From positions 186,001-250,000 of the forward strand of contig JAMYHL010000003.1 in NCBI GenBank assembly GCA_025531455.1: a stretch of DNA of 64,000 nucleotides. The letters are read 5' to 3'. The notes under the pieces were generated by a model, which saw only the letters and a list, made by a program, of their open reading frames with translations, was not told the DNA's origin and ran no database searches. Positions within the stretch are counted from its first letter, which is position 1; the number at the start of each line of letters is the position of its first letter. This stretch comes from Apiotrichum sp. Y4204. Its lineage: Eukaryota; Basidiomycota; Tremellomycetes; Trichosporonales; Trichosporonaceae. Both the position numbers and the translations under genes were made by a program. This document shows positions 34,320 to 46,992 of the stretch, in pieces.

Positions 34320-35029
34320 TGTGAGTTGGTGGTGGGTGTGGGCGTGGTGGAATGGAAGGTGGTGAGAAGAGAAGTATGAAGAGTGGATCACGTAGTTTGT
34401 TCCTGTTCTGTGATCGCCGGATCGTCGCTTTCTGGCGCGTCGCCGATCACCACCACCACACTTTCCATGCTGTAACGCGCCGTGTCTGCGTGTGTGCGCG
34501 TCTGCGTGTTCTGGTTGGCTCGCTGGCGGCCAAGCCACGAAAGGGAACGCGGCAGGGCAAATGAAAGGGAGCACGCAGACATTCCTGTGCGCAGTCGGAC
34601 ACTTTATCAGGTCGGGGAATAGCGTGGAACGGACGGGGAGTAAGTGGGGATGTGGGCACGGCATTCTCTCGCGATCGCATCTCCAAATGCAGGATGCAGA
34701 TGTTTGGTTCCATACAATTTTGTTGTTCATATTCAGAAGTACAGCAAGTGAGTTCTACTGGCGGTTATATACGTATCGAGACATGACTATGGGAGGGAGA
34801 CGGGGGGATGGGTGCGAGGGCCGGAGAGTGCCGGTAATTTCGCGGTGATAATTTTGGTTGTTGTGTACAAGGGGATAAAAAAGACGTTGCGAGGATGGAT
34901 GTAGGATGTAGAAAGGACAGTCTAAATACAGTACTATGCGGGCCCTGATGTCGCCCTGACACCTGTGTGAGGCTGCGTGCCAACGTGAATGTCAAAGCTG
35001 GTTTCACCGTTGCCCACTGAACATGTCCG
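34320..35029. other. intergenic region
   Basis: About 700 bp: promoter of the Gln-rich gene (minus strand) and 3' flank of the histidine kinase gene. No additional gene seen. Confidence 0.45.
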
Positions 35030-38000
35030 TCATGCGCTCACCCGGCGCCGGAGTCCGATGCGCGTCCCAGGCTCGCCAGTGTCGCCGTTTGTGTCCTGTC
35101 CGTGCCCGTCAACGAGCTCCTCGACCTGGCGGAGCAAGTCGTCCTGCTACGTCAGTAACCGGTCTACTCACACACTCACAAGACGGTAAGGCTTGATCAC
35201 AGCAGCATCAAAGTCGGCCATGCCCTCGCGGATCTGCGCCTGGCGCGCGTTCCCGGCTGTGAGTCAGCTATGCCCTATGCTACGCCCGAAGCACTTATCT
35301 CAACACTCACTCAGCGCAATGATCACCGAACGCCGCAGGCGTCCGTCACCTTCCTCGCTTCTGATCTTCCTCGCGGCAGTGTATCCGTCCATGACGGGCA
35401 TCTCGAGGTCCATGAGCACGCAGTCAAAGGCATCCCCCTCGGCTGCGTCGTGTGCCATAGCCGCCTCGATCTTGGCCACCGCCTCGAGGCCGTTGCTCGC
35501 CGACTCGGCAGCGATGCCCACGTGCTTGAGCTGTCGGAGTAGCACGGTGCGGTTGATGAGGTTGTCCTCGACGACCAGGAGGCGGAGCTTGCGCGCGCGC
35601 TGCGGCGACGCGGGAGACTTTTCGTGCACGCGCCGGGCGAGCGGCACGGGCGGTGAAGAGCATGATCCTGCACGGAGCGGTTTATTCGTCTTTGGTACCG
35701 GAAGTGTCGTGCGGATGAAAAAGCGGAACTGCGAGCCCTTGCCATACTCGCTCGCCACCTCGATCTGGCCGCCCATGCGCTCCGCGAGCTTGCGGCACAC
35801 GAAGAGACCGAGACCGCTGCCGCCAAACACCGTGTGCGTCATGGGAGACGCCTGCGCGAAGCGCTGGAACAGCCGCTCAAGTTCGGCGGGTGTGAGCCCC
35901 GGGCCCGTGTCGCTCACGGACATGTACACGTACACTGCCCGGCCGGGGTACAGCTGATGGTCGGGGCTGCCGGGTGGCGAGACGAGGCACGTGCCGCTCG
36001 CCGGGGGCTGCAGGCTTGCGTCGACATTCAACTCGATGCGCCGCTCCCGCGAGTTGGCCGTGAAGCGGATGGCGTTGGAGAGGAGGTTGGTGACGCTGCG
36101 GTCAGGGAGAGGAGCTTGCGGTATACTCACATCTGGGATAGCCGCACGGGGTCAGTCATGACGGTGGTGATGCCGAGGCGGTCGAATGAGTCGGAAATGT
36201 TGAGCTGGAGGTTGATGCGGTTCATGCGCGCCTCGTTCTGGAAGATGGAGAGCACCTTGCGCGCGACGGTCGGGATGGAGGTCTCGACGTCAAACATGTC
36301 TGCTGTCAGCTTGGGCGTACACAGAACCAGCTACCCACGCAAGAGGTCGAGCTGCATCTTGCCGAGCGAAAGCACGTCGTTGCTAATACGCTCTTGAGCG
36401 AGTCCACACTGATAGATGCTATCGAGGGCCTCGAGGTCGTCCGCGAGGGAGACGAGCAGCTGGCGCGTGGGCTGGAACGAACCCGGGGTCGCAGGCTCAT
36501 CGGTCTGGCGCGCCTCGACCGGCAGACGGGACTCCATAGCGAGGAGTACCGCCTCTCGCGCGTCGACGGCGTGCTGGAGCTGCTCGCGGAGCACGAGCAG
36601 ATTGCTGCGTACCATCGAGGAGCACTGCAGGATGCTGCTGATGGGGTTCCGAATCTCGTGTGAGGTAATGTCGATAAGCAGCTCCTGCTGCTGCCGCGCC
36701 TCCTCGGCCTCGGCGCGGCGTTTCTCCGCTTCGGCGATGCGCTGAGCCTGCAGCTCCTCGTTCAGCCGGCGCTCGGTAATGTCGATCTGGATGTCAATTA
36801 TGAACTACGAGTAATAACGCACCGCACTCCCAATAAAGCCGCCCTTGCCAGGAGCGGCGTTGTCTACTCGCGCGAGCTTGAACGACGCTGCTGTCAGCAT
36901 TGAGCACTGCTACACTTTACTCACTCCATCGTCCGTTTTTCCAGCGGACCTGCATATTGACGACGCACTCGTCCGACTCGACGAAACTCTTCCACGCGGT
37001 GAGCAGCTCCTCCTTGCCATCATCATGGACGTAGTCGGGGGCAATCAGCGGCTCGCCAACGGGGACGCCGCCCATCTTGCGCCACGCCAAATTTGCGTAA
37101 ATCAGAGTACCGGCGTCGTCGCACCGGAGGATACCAGCCGGCGAGTGGTCCGAGAGCAGGCGGAGTTCCTGCGTGCGCTCTTCGAAGAGCTGCTCGAGGG
37201 TACGCCGCTCCTTGCCCATTTGGAGTCTGCGTCAACGGTATCGTATGGTGTGGCTTACTGCATGTTGGTTCGCACGATGAGCTCGCGGGCGTTGAACGGC
37301 TTCGAGATGTAGTCGTCCGCGCGGAGCATGCTGTTGGTCCGCACGTCGTCCGCCGCCGCGAGGAGGATCACGGGCACGAGGCGCTGCTCGCGCGAGCCGG
37401 CGCGCAGTGCGTCCAGCAGCTCCATGCCGCTCATCTGGGGTGAGAAACTGTACTTGGGCCGGAACTTACACCAGGGAGCATGACGTCTGAGATGATCACG
37501 TCAGGTGGCTGAAAGTCATACTGCCACAGCGCCTCAAGGCCGTTGTTGACCACCACGACTTTACAGTACGGCTCGAAGATTGTGCGCATGTAACGCTGCG
37601 CATCGGGCATGTCTGTTCGTCAGCTTTGCAGCCCATCCCGCTAAGCGTACCCTCCACGATCATAACCACGTCCTGGGGAGTAAAGTGCAGCATGCTACCG
37701 TCGATGCCGCGCGAACGCTTCATTTCCTGGCTGGAAACGCTCATAGCCACGCTAGCCGCGCTCGCTGACTCGGCATCCTCCCGCTCCGTATGCCACATGG
37801 ACACCTCCTCGAGCATCTCGCGCCCAAACTGCGCGCCGACAGCACCCTCGTTCGGCTTGGGGTGAGCCGGTGCGAGCAAGTCCGGTGGAAGATGTGCACA
37901 TCCAAGTCTGGAGTCAGCACGGCCCTCGTTCACACTGCAGGACTCACGGGATGCGCACGCGGAACACTGTGCCGTGCGAGCCGTCGCCGCTCTCGCGCGC

Positions 38001-41000
38001 CGTCTTGCTCTCAATTTCAAACTCTCCGTCGTGCAGCTGTACGAGCTTCTTGGCAAATGTGAGTGAGATGCCGGATGACCCGGCATTCGCGAGCGTCTGC
38101 GCGCTGGACGCGCTGCGCGGGAAGACGCCCTGATTCAGCTCTTCGACGTTGGACGACGAGATGCCGACGCCCGAGTCGGCAACCGTCAGCACCGCCTGTT
38201 TGTGCGTGTAACCGAGGGACACCCTGACGAATCTGGAATTAGAACGACATGCGTGCGAGTGATACTCACCCGTGCGTCGTGTATTTGAGGGCATTCTCGA
38301 CGAGGCAGAAGAGAATCTTCTCCCACCGCTCGCGGTCGACATACACATTACGCGGCGTCTCGTCGCAGTGAATCGTGTACCGCAGCGACGTGCGGGCCGC
38401 GACCTTGCGGAACTGCCCGGCAACGTCGCGGGTGACGATGCCGAGGTTGACCTTTGTGAAGGAGCCGCGGAGCCGGCCGGCCTCGAGATTCGAAATGTCC
38501 ACGAGCATGGACACGAGGCGCGAGAGGCGGGATCTGGAGTGAGCATTAGCTGGATTTAACGACGTACACATTGCGCCTGGCCATGACGAGGCTCTCGCGC
38601 GGGCGGCCGGCGGGAAGGTCGATGATAACGTCGTCGAGCGGGCCGGCAATGATCGTGAGCGGGCCGAGGAGCTCGTGGGAGACGTTGGAGAAGAGGAGGC
38701 TCTTGGCGCGGTCGAGGGTCGTGAGGTCGCCGAGGCGGCGCTGGTCGGCGTCGTACGAGCGCACGGCGGAGAGGTACGACGCAATGTTGAAGCGCAGGTC
38801 CTCGATGAATACCTTGTACGCTGCGTCGTACTCGAGCCGTGCGCTCAGGCCGAGAACGAGCACCGCGCTCGGCAGGCCCGCCTCCGAGTTGAGCGTCAGC
38901 GGTATGACGACCGCTTCGTCTGGAAGCTCGTCCCATACGCGGATATCATAGTCGTCAATGAGGTCCTTGCAGTTAACAACGACGCTCTGTCGCGACGCGA
39001 GAACTTCGGCAAATTGCCACCCGGGATCATTGCTTCCACTCGTAGATTCCACTGTGGACGAGTGGCTCGGCACAGGTGACCCCGCGCCGTGAGGATATGC
39101 TTCTCCATGAGGCGGCGGCGGAGATAGCGGGTCGTCTTCATTCACCGTTTGCGGCTCGAAATGCACCGCAACGAGCTCTGGTGCACTCGGATGCTCAGTG
39201 GGCACACCGACGGTTCCCGCAAGGCGCATGCGGACGACACGGGATTCCTCGCAGGCACGTGACGGACCCAGCTCGTCAACAAAGTACATCATCGCGAACG
39301 GTGTGTCCTTCGGATGCGCGTGGAGTGCCTCGAGGATGCCGCGCTCAAACTCGTGCAGCGTGCGGCTCGTCGCTGGCGTCAGTGCCGTCCTACCGGCCTA
39401 CCTCGTACTCACAGGTCCGTCCGCCGAGGTCACGGATGACGCTTACACGCCGGTCGGCCAGCACCTTTGGCGTCGTGTCGCGCGTCGCGTGCCAGATACC
39501 CCCATAGTGCCCCTTTTCGTTCTTGATAGGCGCCCAGAGCAACGAGCGGTACGACTCTCGCATGTGGCCTTGCGGGTCGCGGCGGAGGTAGAATTCGTCG
39601 TCCTTGTAGATAGAGCTGCCATTCAGTAATGCCGTGAGTAGCTGCCCGCCAAGTGACGACTGGAGGATCTTCATGCCCTCTGCACCGTGCACGCCGAACA
39701 GTTGTGGGTGATTCGGCGTGAACTGGGAATACGCCTGGTTGTACAGGAACGTGAGCTCTCGGCCCCAGAACACGGCGGTTCCGAGGGGAAATACGCTCAT
39801 CATGGAAACAATGCTGCGCAGCGACACTGGCCACTTATCCAGCGGACCGAGTGGCGTGCGCGACCAGTCCTTGATCTGCAGCAGGCTCGCGACGCTCAGC
39901 GGGTCCTTTGTCGCCTTGGACATGCTCCCGGCCGGTGCGGCCTTGATGCTCCCGTCGCCGGCAATGAAAATCGGCTGGCCGGGGTGAAACTCGCCCCCAA
40001 TCGTCGTCGTAGTTGCGTTGTCGTCTGACAATAATTGCGCCGGCAGCAGGCTGGTGCTAATTTCGCCGTGCACATGCTCGTCTTCGCTCTCCCGCGATGC
40101 GTGCGGGGCTATCGACTCCGCCGTCGGTCTCGGCATGGCGGGCAACGACGGGCGGTGCGGCTTCTCCGCCGCCACTACCACGGGATACGTGCGCCGCCGC
40201 TCCACGACCCCCCGGCTGTAGAGTACGTGCTTCTCGACCTCGGACAGCGCCCCAGGCCCCTCATCTGTCGTAGTCACGGACGTATCGGACATGGTTGACG
40301 GCAGGCTGCGCCGCAAGCGCGACCCGCGCCGCATGCACTTTGTAAACGTGATTACTGCGACATGGCCAAGTTCGGCTGGGAGGAGGGAACACACGAGCTC
40401 GGCGCGGTGTCGGCCGCTGGGGAACGCGAATTCGAGGGTGATGCTGTGCGGCGAGTCGGGTAGTGACCTGCTCCGAGCGCATCCTGGCGAGAGAGACTTG
40501 GTACGCCGTCCCTTCCGTTCACGAGTCCATTCGCTGCTGGCCTGTACCGGCGTCGAGTGTGGTCGGACGGGCGCGCCGACGCTCGCCGCCCACCGCCGCA
40601 CGCCTTCCCGGGTAGACAGGTCGACATCTGGCGAATGTCCCAGCCGCTCATCGTCGTTCGAGTCGCACCTGCACGAGTCCCATGGGGATGACGCGAGCTC
40701 CGCAGTCGGGGTATGGCTTGGACTGCTGAGCTTGCCGCGGAGGTACAGCCAATCGAGGAGGGCGCGGGCATCGGGAGCTGAAAGGCAGTCGCGGAGGCGG
40801 CGACCGCGCGCCGCACGCCGCCAGTGGTGGTTGGCCCATAGCGGTGCGAGGTCCCACAGCGGCGTGGGCGGCGGAGAGGGCGGCGTGGGGACGGGAACGG
40901 GATGTGGGAGGGGCGGCGAGGCGCGCCCGTCACACGGGGTGTCGGGTGACGTTGTGCGCGTGAGAGGGGCCAACGTCGGGGTCTGTGGTGGCGAGTGCGG

Positions 41001-41115
41001 GGGGATGGGGAGCGCGACAACGGGAAGCGGATAGGCCTATTGTTAGCTCGCTCGCTGGGGGACGCACCTCGAGGAAGTGTGCCGCGGACACGGTGGGGAG
41101 GCCGGAGGCGATCAT
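35030..41115 (-). CDS. dual-core hybrid histidine kinase (two HisKA/HATPase units, two receivers)
   Basis: Fifteen exons: 41115-41068, 41036-39413, 39372-38568, 38533-38270, 38232-37948, 37907-37651, 37612-37470, 37434-37259, 37226-36925, 36890-36823, 36786-36339, 36299-36131, 36095-35311, 35256-35180, 35146-35030; about 1855 aa, all frames closing. Order: disordered N-terminus; PAS-like region (about 403-537; DWSRTPLGPLDKWPVSLRS); GAF-like region; H-box 1 SHELLGPLT (His about 790); HATPase 1 (N box ENALKYT, G box DSGVGIS); receiver 1 (acidic pair VED, Asp in ISDVMLPG, Lys in ISKPF); PAS (about 1215-1330); H-box 2 TSHEIRNPISS (His about 1367); HATPase 2 (SNAIRFT, DTGPGL, GGSGLGL); receiver 2 (VVEDNLINR, Asp in LMDLEMPVMDG, ALTGNAR). 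No membrane segment, so a cytosolic sensor feeding an Ypd1-type phosphorelay is expected. The signal is unknown. An in-frame ATG at 41220 is an alternative start. Confidence 0.9.
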
Positions 41116-42321
41116 GGCGGGCTCGGTCGTATGTCCATTGAGCTTCGAATGGTAGAGTTTGTGGTTAGTTACAGGATGAAGATGAGGTGATGAGATGAGC
41201 AGCTGCGACGGCTGCTGCATGTGACCTATGTGCGGCGCAGTGTACGCGAACGGACGTCGAGTATCATGTGCGGCGTGCGGAGCAGTGTTCGTTAATTTCG
41301 GTCACCGAAGTATAAGTGAGTGGGTGAGTGGGTCTGAAGGTGAAGAGATGCAAGCGGCGTCCAAGATCTCGCAGGCGTCTCCCGTCGGGCAGCGATAAGA
41401 CAAGGCGCCACCACAGGCCTGGACACTGCTGCTGGCAAGTGTTGATCATCTAGGTACTGTACGTAGCGAGCGCAGCCCGTCGGTCGCAATACTGTGCCGC
41501 TCTGCTCTCAGGCAAAACCTGCGCAGGAGTAATGGCACCATGATAATAATGCGGTGGCGTCGATGGCGCCTGCGGGTGTGCATGGCGCACGTCACCGGGA
41601 AAGCTTAACGAAAGGCACACAGGGGGTGGTCAGCAGGCAGATTTCTCTGATAATGACACTCCGTTGAATGTGCGAGAGGCAAAGTTCCGCTGTGTATCGA
41701 TGAGGTAGGTAGTGAGCCGACAAAAAGAAATGGATCAGTCGGGAGGCCGTCATAGAGGTAGCGGCCAAGCGGTATCGGGCAATCAGCGTTGCACCTCGGT
41801 TGTGTTGCTTGCAATATCCCTCGATCAGGATCGTAAATGACCCTTCTACGTCGCCCTGCTCTCCATTCAAGGTGACTCGGCGGTAGATCCCTCGGCGACG
41901 CCGCAGCGCCGCAGACGTCGGTGCTCGCCGTCAATGCATCCCGGTCTCGGAGCATCAAGAGCTGTCCGAGTGATCGGGTGCCCACGACCAGTCGACTCCA
42001 ACTCGCACTCAGCACGCTCTCGCCGCATTCCGCCCATCGTCACAGCTTGGACCTGATCTCGCTGTGGTAATGACCGCATTGATTCCAGCAGATAGATCCA
42101 ACCGCGTCCGTAGGCGTGGAATGCCATCGAATATGTGTACAGACGGGCCGGAGGATGGGCCTGGGAACGTAATGGGCAGCGAGCTTTCGGAATGTAAAGT
42201 GTTAAACAGTCGGCGTACCGATGGGGGGTGTGACGATCCCTACCGCCCGAGCAGAGGCACAGAAGAGCACCACATCACAGGGAGTACAGAGGACGGGGCA
42301 TAGATCCCAGCCAGCGCGACC
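41116..42321. other. intergenic region upstream of the histidine kinase
   Basis: About 1.2 kb with no supported gene; probably the promoter of the kinase gene and 3' flank of the SIMPL-like gene, both on the minus strand. Confidence 0.45.
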
Positions 42322-43202
42322 TTAGGCGGTACGCGCGAGATACTCCACATCGACCTGGGCCGTGAACGCAATTATCGGCGGCTCAAACGCGCCCTTTTCG
42401 AGAGGCAGCTCGTTGGGACCCCTGCTCTTGAACCGGAGCAGCGGAGACGTGACCGCGAGGGAGGGCGCCGCAGCCTCGGCGGTATCCGACACGGCAGCAG
42501 GTTCGAGGGTGCATCCTGCTGCTGCATGCGAGTGAGGCATGGGTGACGAGCCCGGCGTGTCGTTCGGTATCCCCGTGTGCGCGATCGCCGAGGCCGCGAG
42601 GTCCCATCCGCGCTCGTACGCTTCGGCTATGGCGCCGCTGCGCGCGGCGCGCCGCACGCGCCGTGCCGTGTGTGCCGTCAGCCGCCAGGTGATGCTCTCG
42701 ATGGTGACGTCTGGCAATGCCCTCTGGGGCGTTTAGTAATCCAAATATCTGCGGACCCCAGCACTCAACTCACCGCGAGCTGGCACACAAACTCTACAAA
42801 AACGACGAAATCGCGGAAAGTGACGCTCATCGCGAGCGCTGCAGTCGTCTTCTTGCCGCTCTTGACGGGCTTGGATGGAGCGAGGAACGAGCTGCCAGTT
42901 TTGGAGACGACCGAGCTGGCGGGGCTGCTCGTGACCCGCGCGCTGGTGATGGTGTATCCTGCCACGGGCGAGTCGGGGGTCGGGTGCGCGACGTGTATCT
43001 TCCCCTTCTGGAGTTGAGTGGGCGGGACTCCGGGAGCGAGGGCCTGCATGATTCCGAGAACCGTGTCGAGCGTGCGCTGCTGCCATCCCCCCGCGTCGTC
43101 TTCTATGTCTGCGGAGTAGGAGAAGCTCAGGTCTGCGAGCTCCGCCCCTGCGGATTCTGTGAACGCGCCGCCTACGCGAACGCGTGTCTCGTGCGGTGTC
43201 AT
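42322..43202 (-). CDS. SIMPL-domain-like (DUF541) protein
   Basis: Exons 43202-42774 and 42723-42322 (50-nt intron) give 276 aa. The order of elements fits a SIMPL fold: an N-terminal strand, TRVRVGGAFTESAGAELADL; a central VAGYTITSARVT like the usual GY-x-A-x-x-x-V strand; a helix with FRDFVVFVEFVCQLARALPD; then TIESITWRLTAHTARRVRR with AARSGAIAEAYERGWDLAAS, the Ala-rich helix; and a final strand IIAFTAQVDVEYLA. Bacterial SIMPL/DUF541 proteins are usually periplasmic; this copy has no signal peptide. About 60 residues of linker before the last strand are an insertion. Family assignment is by pattern only. The gene is followed by the histidine kinase on the same strand. Confidence 0.55.
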
Positions 43203-43602
43203 TGTGGTCCTTGGAGTAGATGAGAGATGGAGGAGCGCGAGGAGTTGCGGGTTGTGTCTTGGCGTCGTGGATGGGGGCCTAGCGCCAGAGTGGTCGGTGC
43301 GGCTGGTGCGCACAAACAAACGGCGCACAAACAAACCACACTCCAGAGACACCATTGTCTCGCAAGACTTGCCAGCTGGACGCGTTCCAAGACAGACTGG
43401 GAATGCAGCTCGATTTATGCATACACTGGCATCGTGTAGGCTGCAATGGGCAAGCATAGTCAGCGCTGCTTATCCTAGCGGGAATGCGACCCGACGGCGG
43501 GGACGCAGCCCCGAGATCCAAGACAGTCCATTCCGCTTCATCCACAGCCGAGAAATGCATTCCAATGCCATTGATGTAGTGCTCTATCTCTCTAAACAGC
43601 CT
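43203..43602. other. short intergenic region
   Basis: About 400 bp promoter of the SIMPL-like gene and 3' flank of hydrolase copy B. It contains ACAAACAAACGGCGCACAAA with further ACAAAC repeats near 43312-43336. No gene seen. Confidence 0.4.
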
Positions 43603-45118
43603 CTACAACCTGCTCTTCTCGAGCTGACCCGCACCCTCCATGGCCACCGGCGCGGCCACGGCGGCATCCACGAACGCGACGCACGGCGCAATGAACCGCG
43701 TCCACTTGGAGTTTGACTCGTCCTAGAATGTCAGTCTCTAACCTCACAAACTAATGCAGTAAACTCACAAAGATGTCCAAGTCAAAGTTATGCGGCTGGC
43801 CCTCCGCGTATCTCTCCTCGACCCGCACGCCATACTGCTTCAACACGGCCGCGAGCCGCTGCGAGTGATAGCACGGGACGACGGTATCCCCCGTGCCGTG
43901 GATGAAGAATATGGGCGGATACCTGAGCCTCTCCCCGACTCTTCTCGCCTCCTCGCCGCGCTTCTTGGCGACCTCCACAGCCGAAATCTCATGCAGCGCG
44001 GCAAACCACTCCTCATCACTCCCAAACGCCTCTCTCCGCCCGCCCGTCCGGATCATCAACCTCGCGGCGTACTCGAATATCATCGCGTCGCCCCACAGAT
44101 GACCCCGCTTCGGCGCCCACTCGGCAGGCATACCCCAATACGCCCGCAACATCTCGGTACTCATCACCGGCGGCAGTTCGTGCCGAAACGCGCCGGCAAT
44201 CGCCGCGCAGCGCGGATCGCGGCTCATCAAGAACGCGTACAGCTCGGCCGGGGTGTACTCGCCCGAAATCGAGAGGGACGCCATGGCTGGGACAGCGCCC
44301 TCAAGCGGGAGGGCCGGCGCGAGCCGTGCCCCTCCCGCGGGGGCCGGACCCGGGGGACGAATAGAGCGCGATGGCGGCGAGTCGTAGTTTGGGTCCGCGG
44401 CGCGGCGCTTAAACTCGGTATTCACGTCGCTCACGAAGCTGAGGACGGCAGGGTGGATTGGTGCGTGTTTCTCCCCCACAATGTCAGCGAGCGCGATGCG
44501 GGCTTTGGCAATCGTTCGGTCGTCTTCCTCTGTGTCGCCGATGCGCGCGACCGGTTCAAAGGGGTGGCCGGGAGGAGGGTGGAAGTAGTCGTCCTCGGGG
44601 TGCGTGAACGGATACATGCACGCGAGGGCTTTCGGGGCCGGGGAGAAGGTGTGTCCTGCGAGCGTGACGATCAGGCCGCCCATGCTGTCCCCCGCGACGA
44701 CGAACGAGTCCACATCGACCTCTCCCCCAGACTGCGCGATAACGTCTGGGAGGTGCGCGCGACACCACGCAAACGCATCATTGCCGTCCTCGAGGACATC
44801 CCACAGCGAGACGTGCGGGAGGAAACGGTATGCCGCCGACACGACGTGGTACTCCCGGAAGGCAGGGAGGACCCACGGATTGGGATGGTAGTGTTTGCCA
44901 AAGCTGCAATATCAGCATTTTTCTTCTTTCCACTCTCGCGCGCTTCTTTCGACGCACGTAAAGCCGCCGCCGTGGAACCAGATGACCCACGGCCGCTTCC
45001 CGGCGACCTTTGAGGGCCAGACGCGCAGCGGCACGTCGACGCCGTGCGCGGTCTTGAAGACGTGGTCCGTGAACGGCGTGGGACAGGTGGGGAACTTGCG
45101 TTTCGGCTTTGGCGGCAT
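43603..45118 (-). CDS. HSL-type alpha/beta hydrolase (copy B)
   Basis: Exons 45118-44958, 44903-43769 and 43722-43603 give 471 aa. The HGG oxyanion motif is split by the first intron at the same place and phase as in copy A: WVIWFHGGGF, then TFGKHYHPNPWVLPAF. The nucleophile elbow is AGDSMGG, with Met in place of the second Ala of GDSAGG; candidate acid in FIHGTGDTVVPCYHSQRL; catalytic His in EGQPHNFDLDI. The third exon (40 codons, DESNSKWTRFIAPCVAF...) restores a C-terminal helix comparable with the end of copy A; without it the frame stops early after FVSLLH. About 100 extra residues lie between elbow and acid. Cytosolic esterase or lipase-like role expected, substrate unknown. Confidence 0.88.
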
Positions 45119-45735
45119 GGGGGATACAGAGTTGGGCTGGTGCTGTTGAGAGATGAGAATTACAACATCATCGTGCTCAAGAAATCTACACCCAGATATC
45201 GCATCGCGCACCTGGTATCGCCCGTTCGTGTCGTTGCTCTCGGCTCGGCGGATAAAGTTCCACTTTTAACCGGACCTGGTGGTTGGCCAACGCCGAAATC
45301 CGCACCACGGCGGACGCGACGCGGTTGAAGCGCCACGCGACTGATCTTGGGATTGATGAGTTGGAGTGGATTGCACCGTATCTGCTCTCGCGACATACAC
45401 CGTTATGACACTTCCTTCGCCGCTTGCTGCCGTCTTTGGCGTGTGAGAGTGGTCGAAAGGCTGTTACGGTTGACCTGCCTCCCCGGCTTTATCGACTTCA
45501 ACTATCCGCTCTCCACCGTTTCGAGTTTCTCATCCACTCCAATCACCGTTTCCCGATGTGCGGTTCGCGATGAGCAACATAAATACCATAAGTTATGAGC
45601 AAAGAAAGAAAAGGGCATGGTCCAATGTCTGGACAAGATACGAAGAGCGTGCAAGGAGGAGTATAGGAAAAGAGGGGTGCGCTTCCGGGCGCGGTCTACG
45701 TTATGCGCCTCAAAGGTGCATGGCGGCGGGGGCGA
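45119..45735. other. intergenic region
   Basis: About 600 bp promoter of hydrolase copy B and 3' flank of the GPI-type protein gene; nothing else seen. Confidence 0.4.
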
Positions 45736-46992
45736 TTAGAGAAGAACGGCGGCACCAGCAGCAAGGACAGCAAGGAGGCCGGCGGCGTTGGTGCGGGGTG
45801 CGCCGCCATCCAGCCTGCCGGTCGGGGCGGTAATGTTCGAGACGGCGGACATGTTGGCGGACGAGGTGCTGCTGGGCGACAGGGTGCCGTTCTGGCTGCC
45901 AGTGATGGCCGGCGCAGGGGCCGCGGTCGAGTTGAGGATGTGGGTCGCCTTGTCGACGCCGGACGGGTAGATCACGGTGGTGGGCTCGGGGAATTTACCA
46001 GTAAAGGTGGCGGGGAATGTGGCCTCGATGCACTCCTGCGCGAGCTGCTGCTGCGCGCCGTTGAGCACGTCAATGTTAAACTGCGTCATGCCGTTGGGCG
46101 GGCCGTTGATGAGGGTGCAGTTGATGCACACCTGCAGGTCGGTGAGGATTGTGCGCTGTTGTCAGCATGAGCACATGAGACGCGTCGCGCAACATGGCAA
46201 CATCACAGGGTCAGACCGCCACTCCCATTTCTCGTCGTCGCTCTCGGACCCCGCATTTGCTCGTCCGCCAGTCACGCCGCCACGAGAGAAGGGATGCACG
46301 CTTCAATCGAGCCCCGCGGATACGAGGCCTGCGCCATCCCGGTCCATGTCACCAGAATGCTCCGGGATACGACACTCGTTACACACCACCCGCGCCGCCT
46401 CCCAGGTGGCCAGATGGTCCCGACCCGACCGGAAAATCTTCAAGGCTCCAGGACATTCCTAGCCAAGTTTCTCGAGTCCCGTGAGACTGTAGGCTGCTCT
46501 TGGCACAGTTCATGTTTCCTAAGGCCGGCGCTCCGGACCCTTGCACCTCGGGTGGTGGACTCCTCTACCAATATTCCACTGCCTCACTACCCCGCTCCCC
46601 CCCGCCTCGTCTGTTGACTCACGTTGCACGCGCCGCCGCACACCGCAGCGCTAGGCGAGCCGGGGCAAGTGCCGAAGATGTCCTTGTAGGTCGTGCAGGG
46701 GGCGTCGCAGACAGACGGGATGGTGTCGAGCGGGAAGGCATCGCGCTTACCGAACGAGACGGCAACTTCGTGTTAGTGCTGCAGAGGCAGAAAGATTTGC
46801 GGGGTGCTGGGGTATGAGAAGTCTAGGACTGCGAAGACATTGTCTGCAGTGCAACTTGCAGCACAGCACCCGACGTGAAGCGTTCAGGACCATGAAGAGC
46901 CCCCCAGCGTAAGAGTGCGCTTACACATCCGCGCATGACTCACAGGCAGTAGTGGCAGCAGTACCGACGAGAAGGAGGTTCGCAAACAGCAT
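45736..46992 (-). CDS. small secreted, probably GPI-anchored, Cys-containing protein
   Basis: Proposed exons 46992-46944, 46765-46623 and 46155-45736 give 203 aa. The N-terminus MLFANLLLVGTAATTA is a clear signal peptide and is followed by a dibasic GKRD site. Eight cysteines follow (SVCDAPC, GTC, AVCGGAC, VCINC, ECIE). The C-terminal third is Ser/Thr/Asn-rich with N-glycosylation sites (NST, NGT, NMS, NIT) and ends in a hydrophobic tail, AAGLLAVLAAGAAVLL, after small residues: a GPI-attachment pattern. A cell-surface role is expected; no family recognised. Introns of 178 and 467 nt are much longer than elsewhere in the window, so a further exon could be hidden in the second. The first acceptor (CACTAACACGAAG) was chosen because an in-frame stop excludes the upstream AG. 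Confidence 0.65.

Noticed and set aside
43790..45013. 407-codon plus-strand frame opposite hydrolase copy B
   Set aside because: Antisense shadow; Arg-rich composition without any domain.
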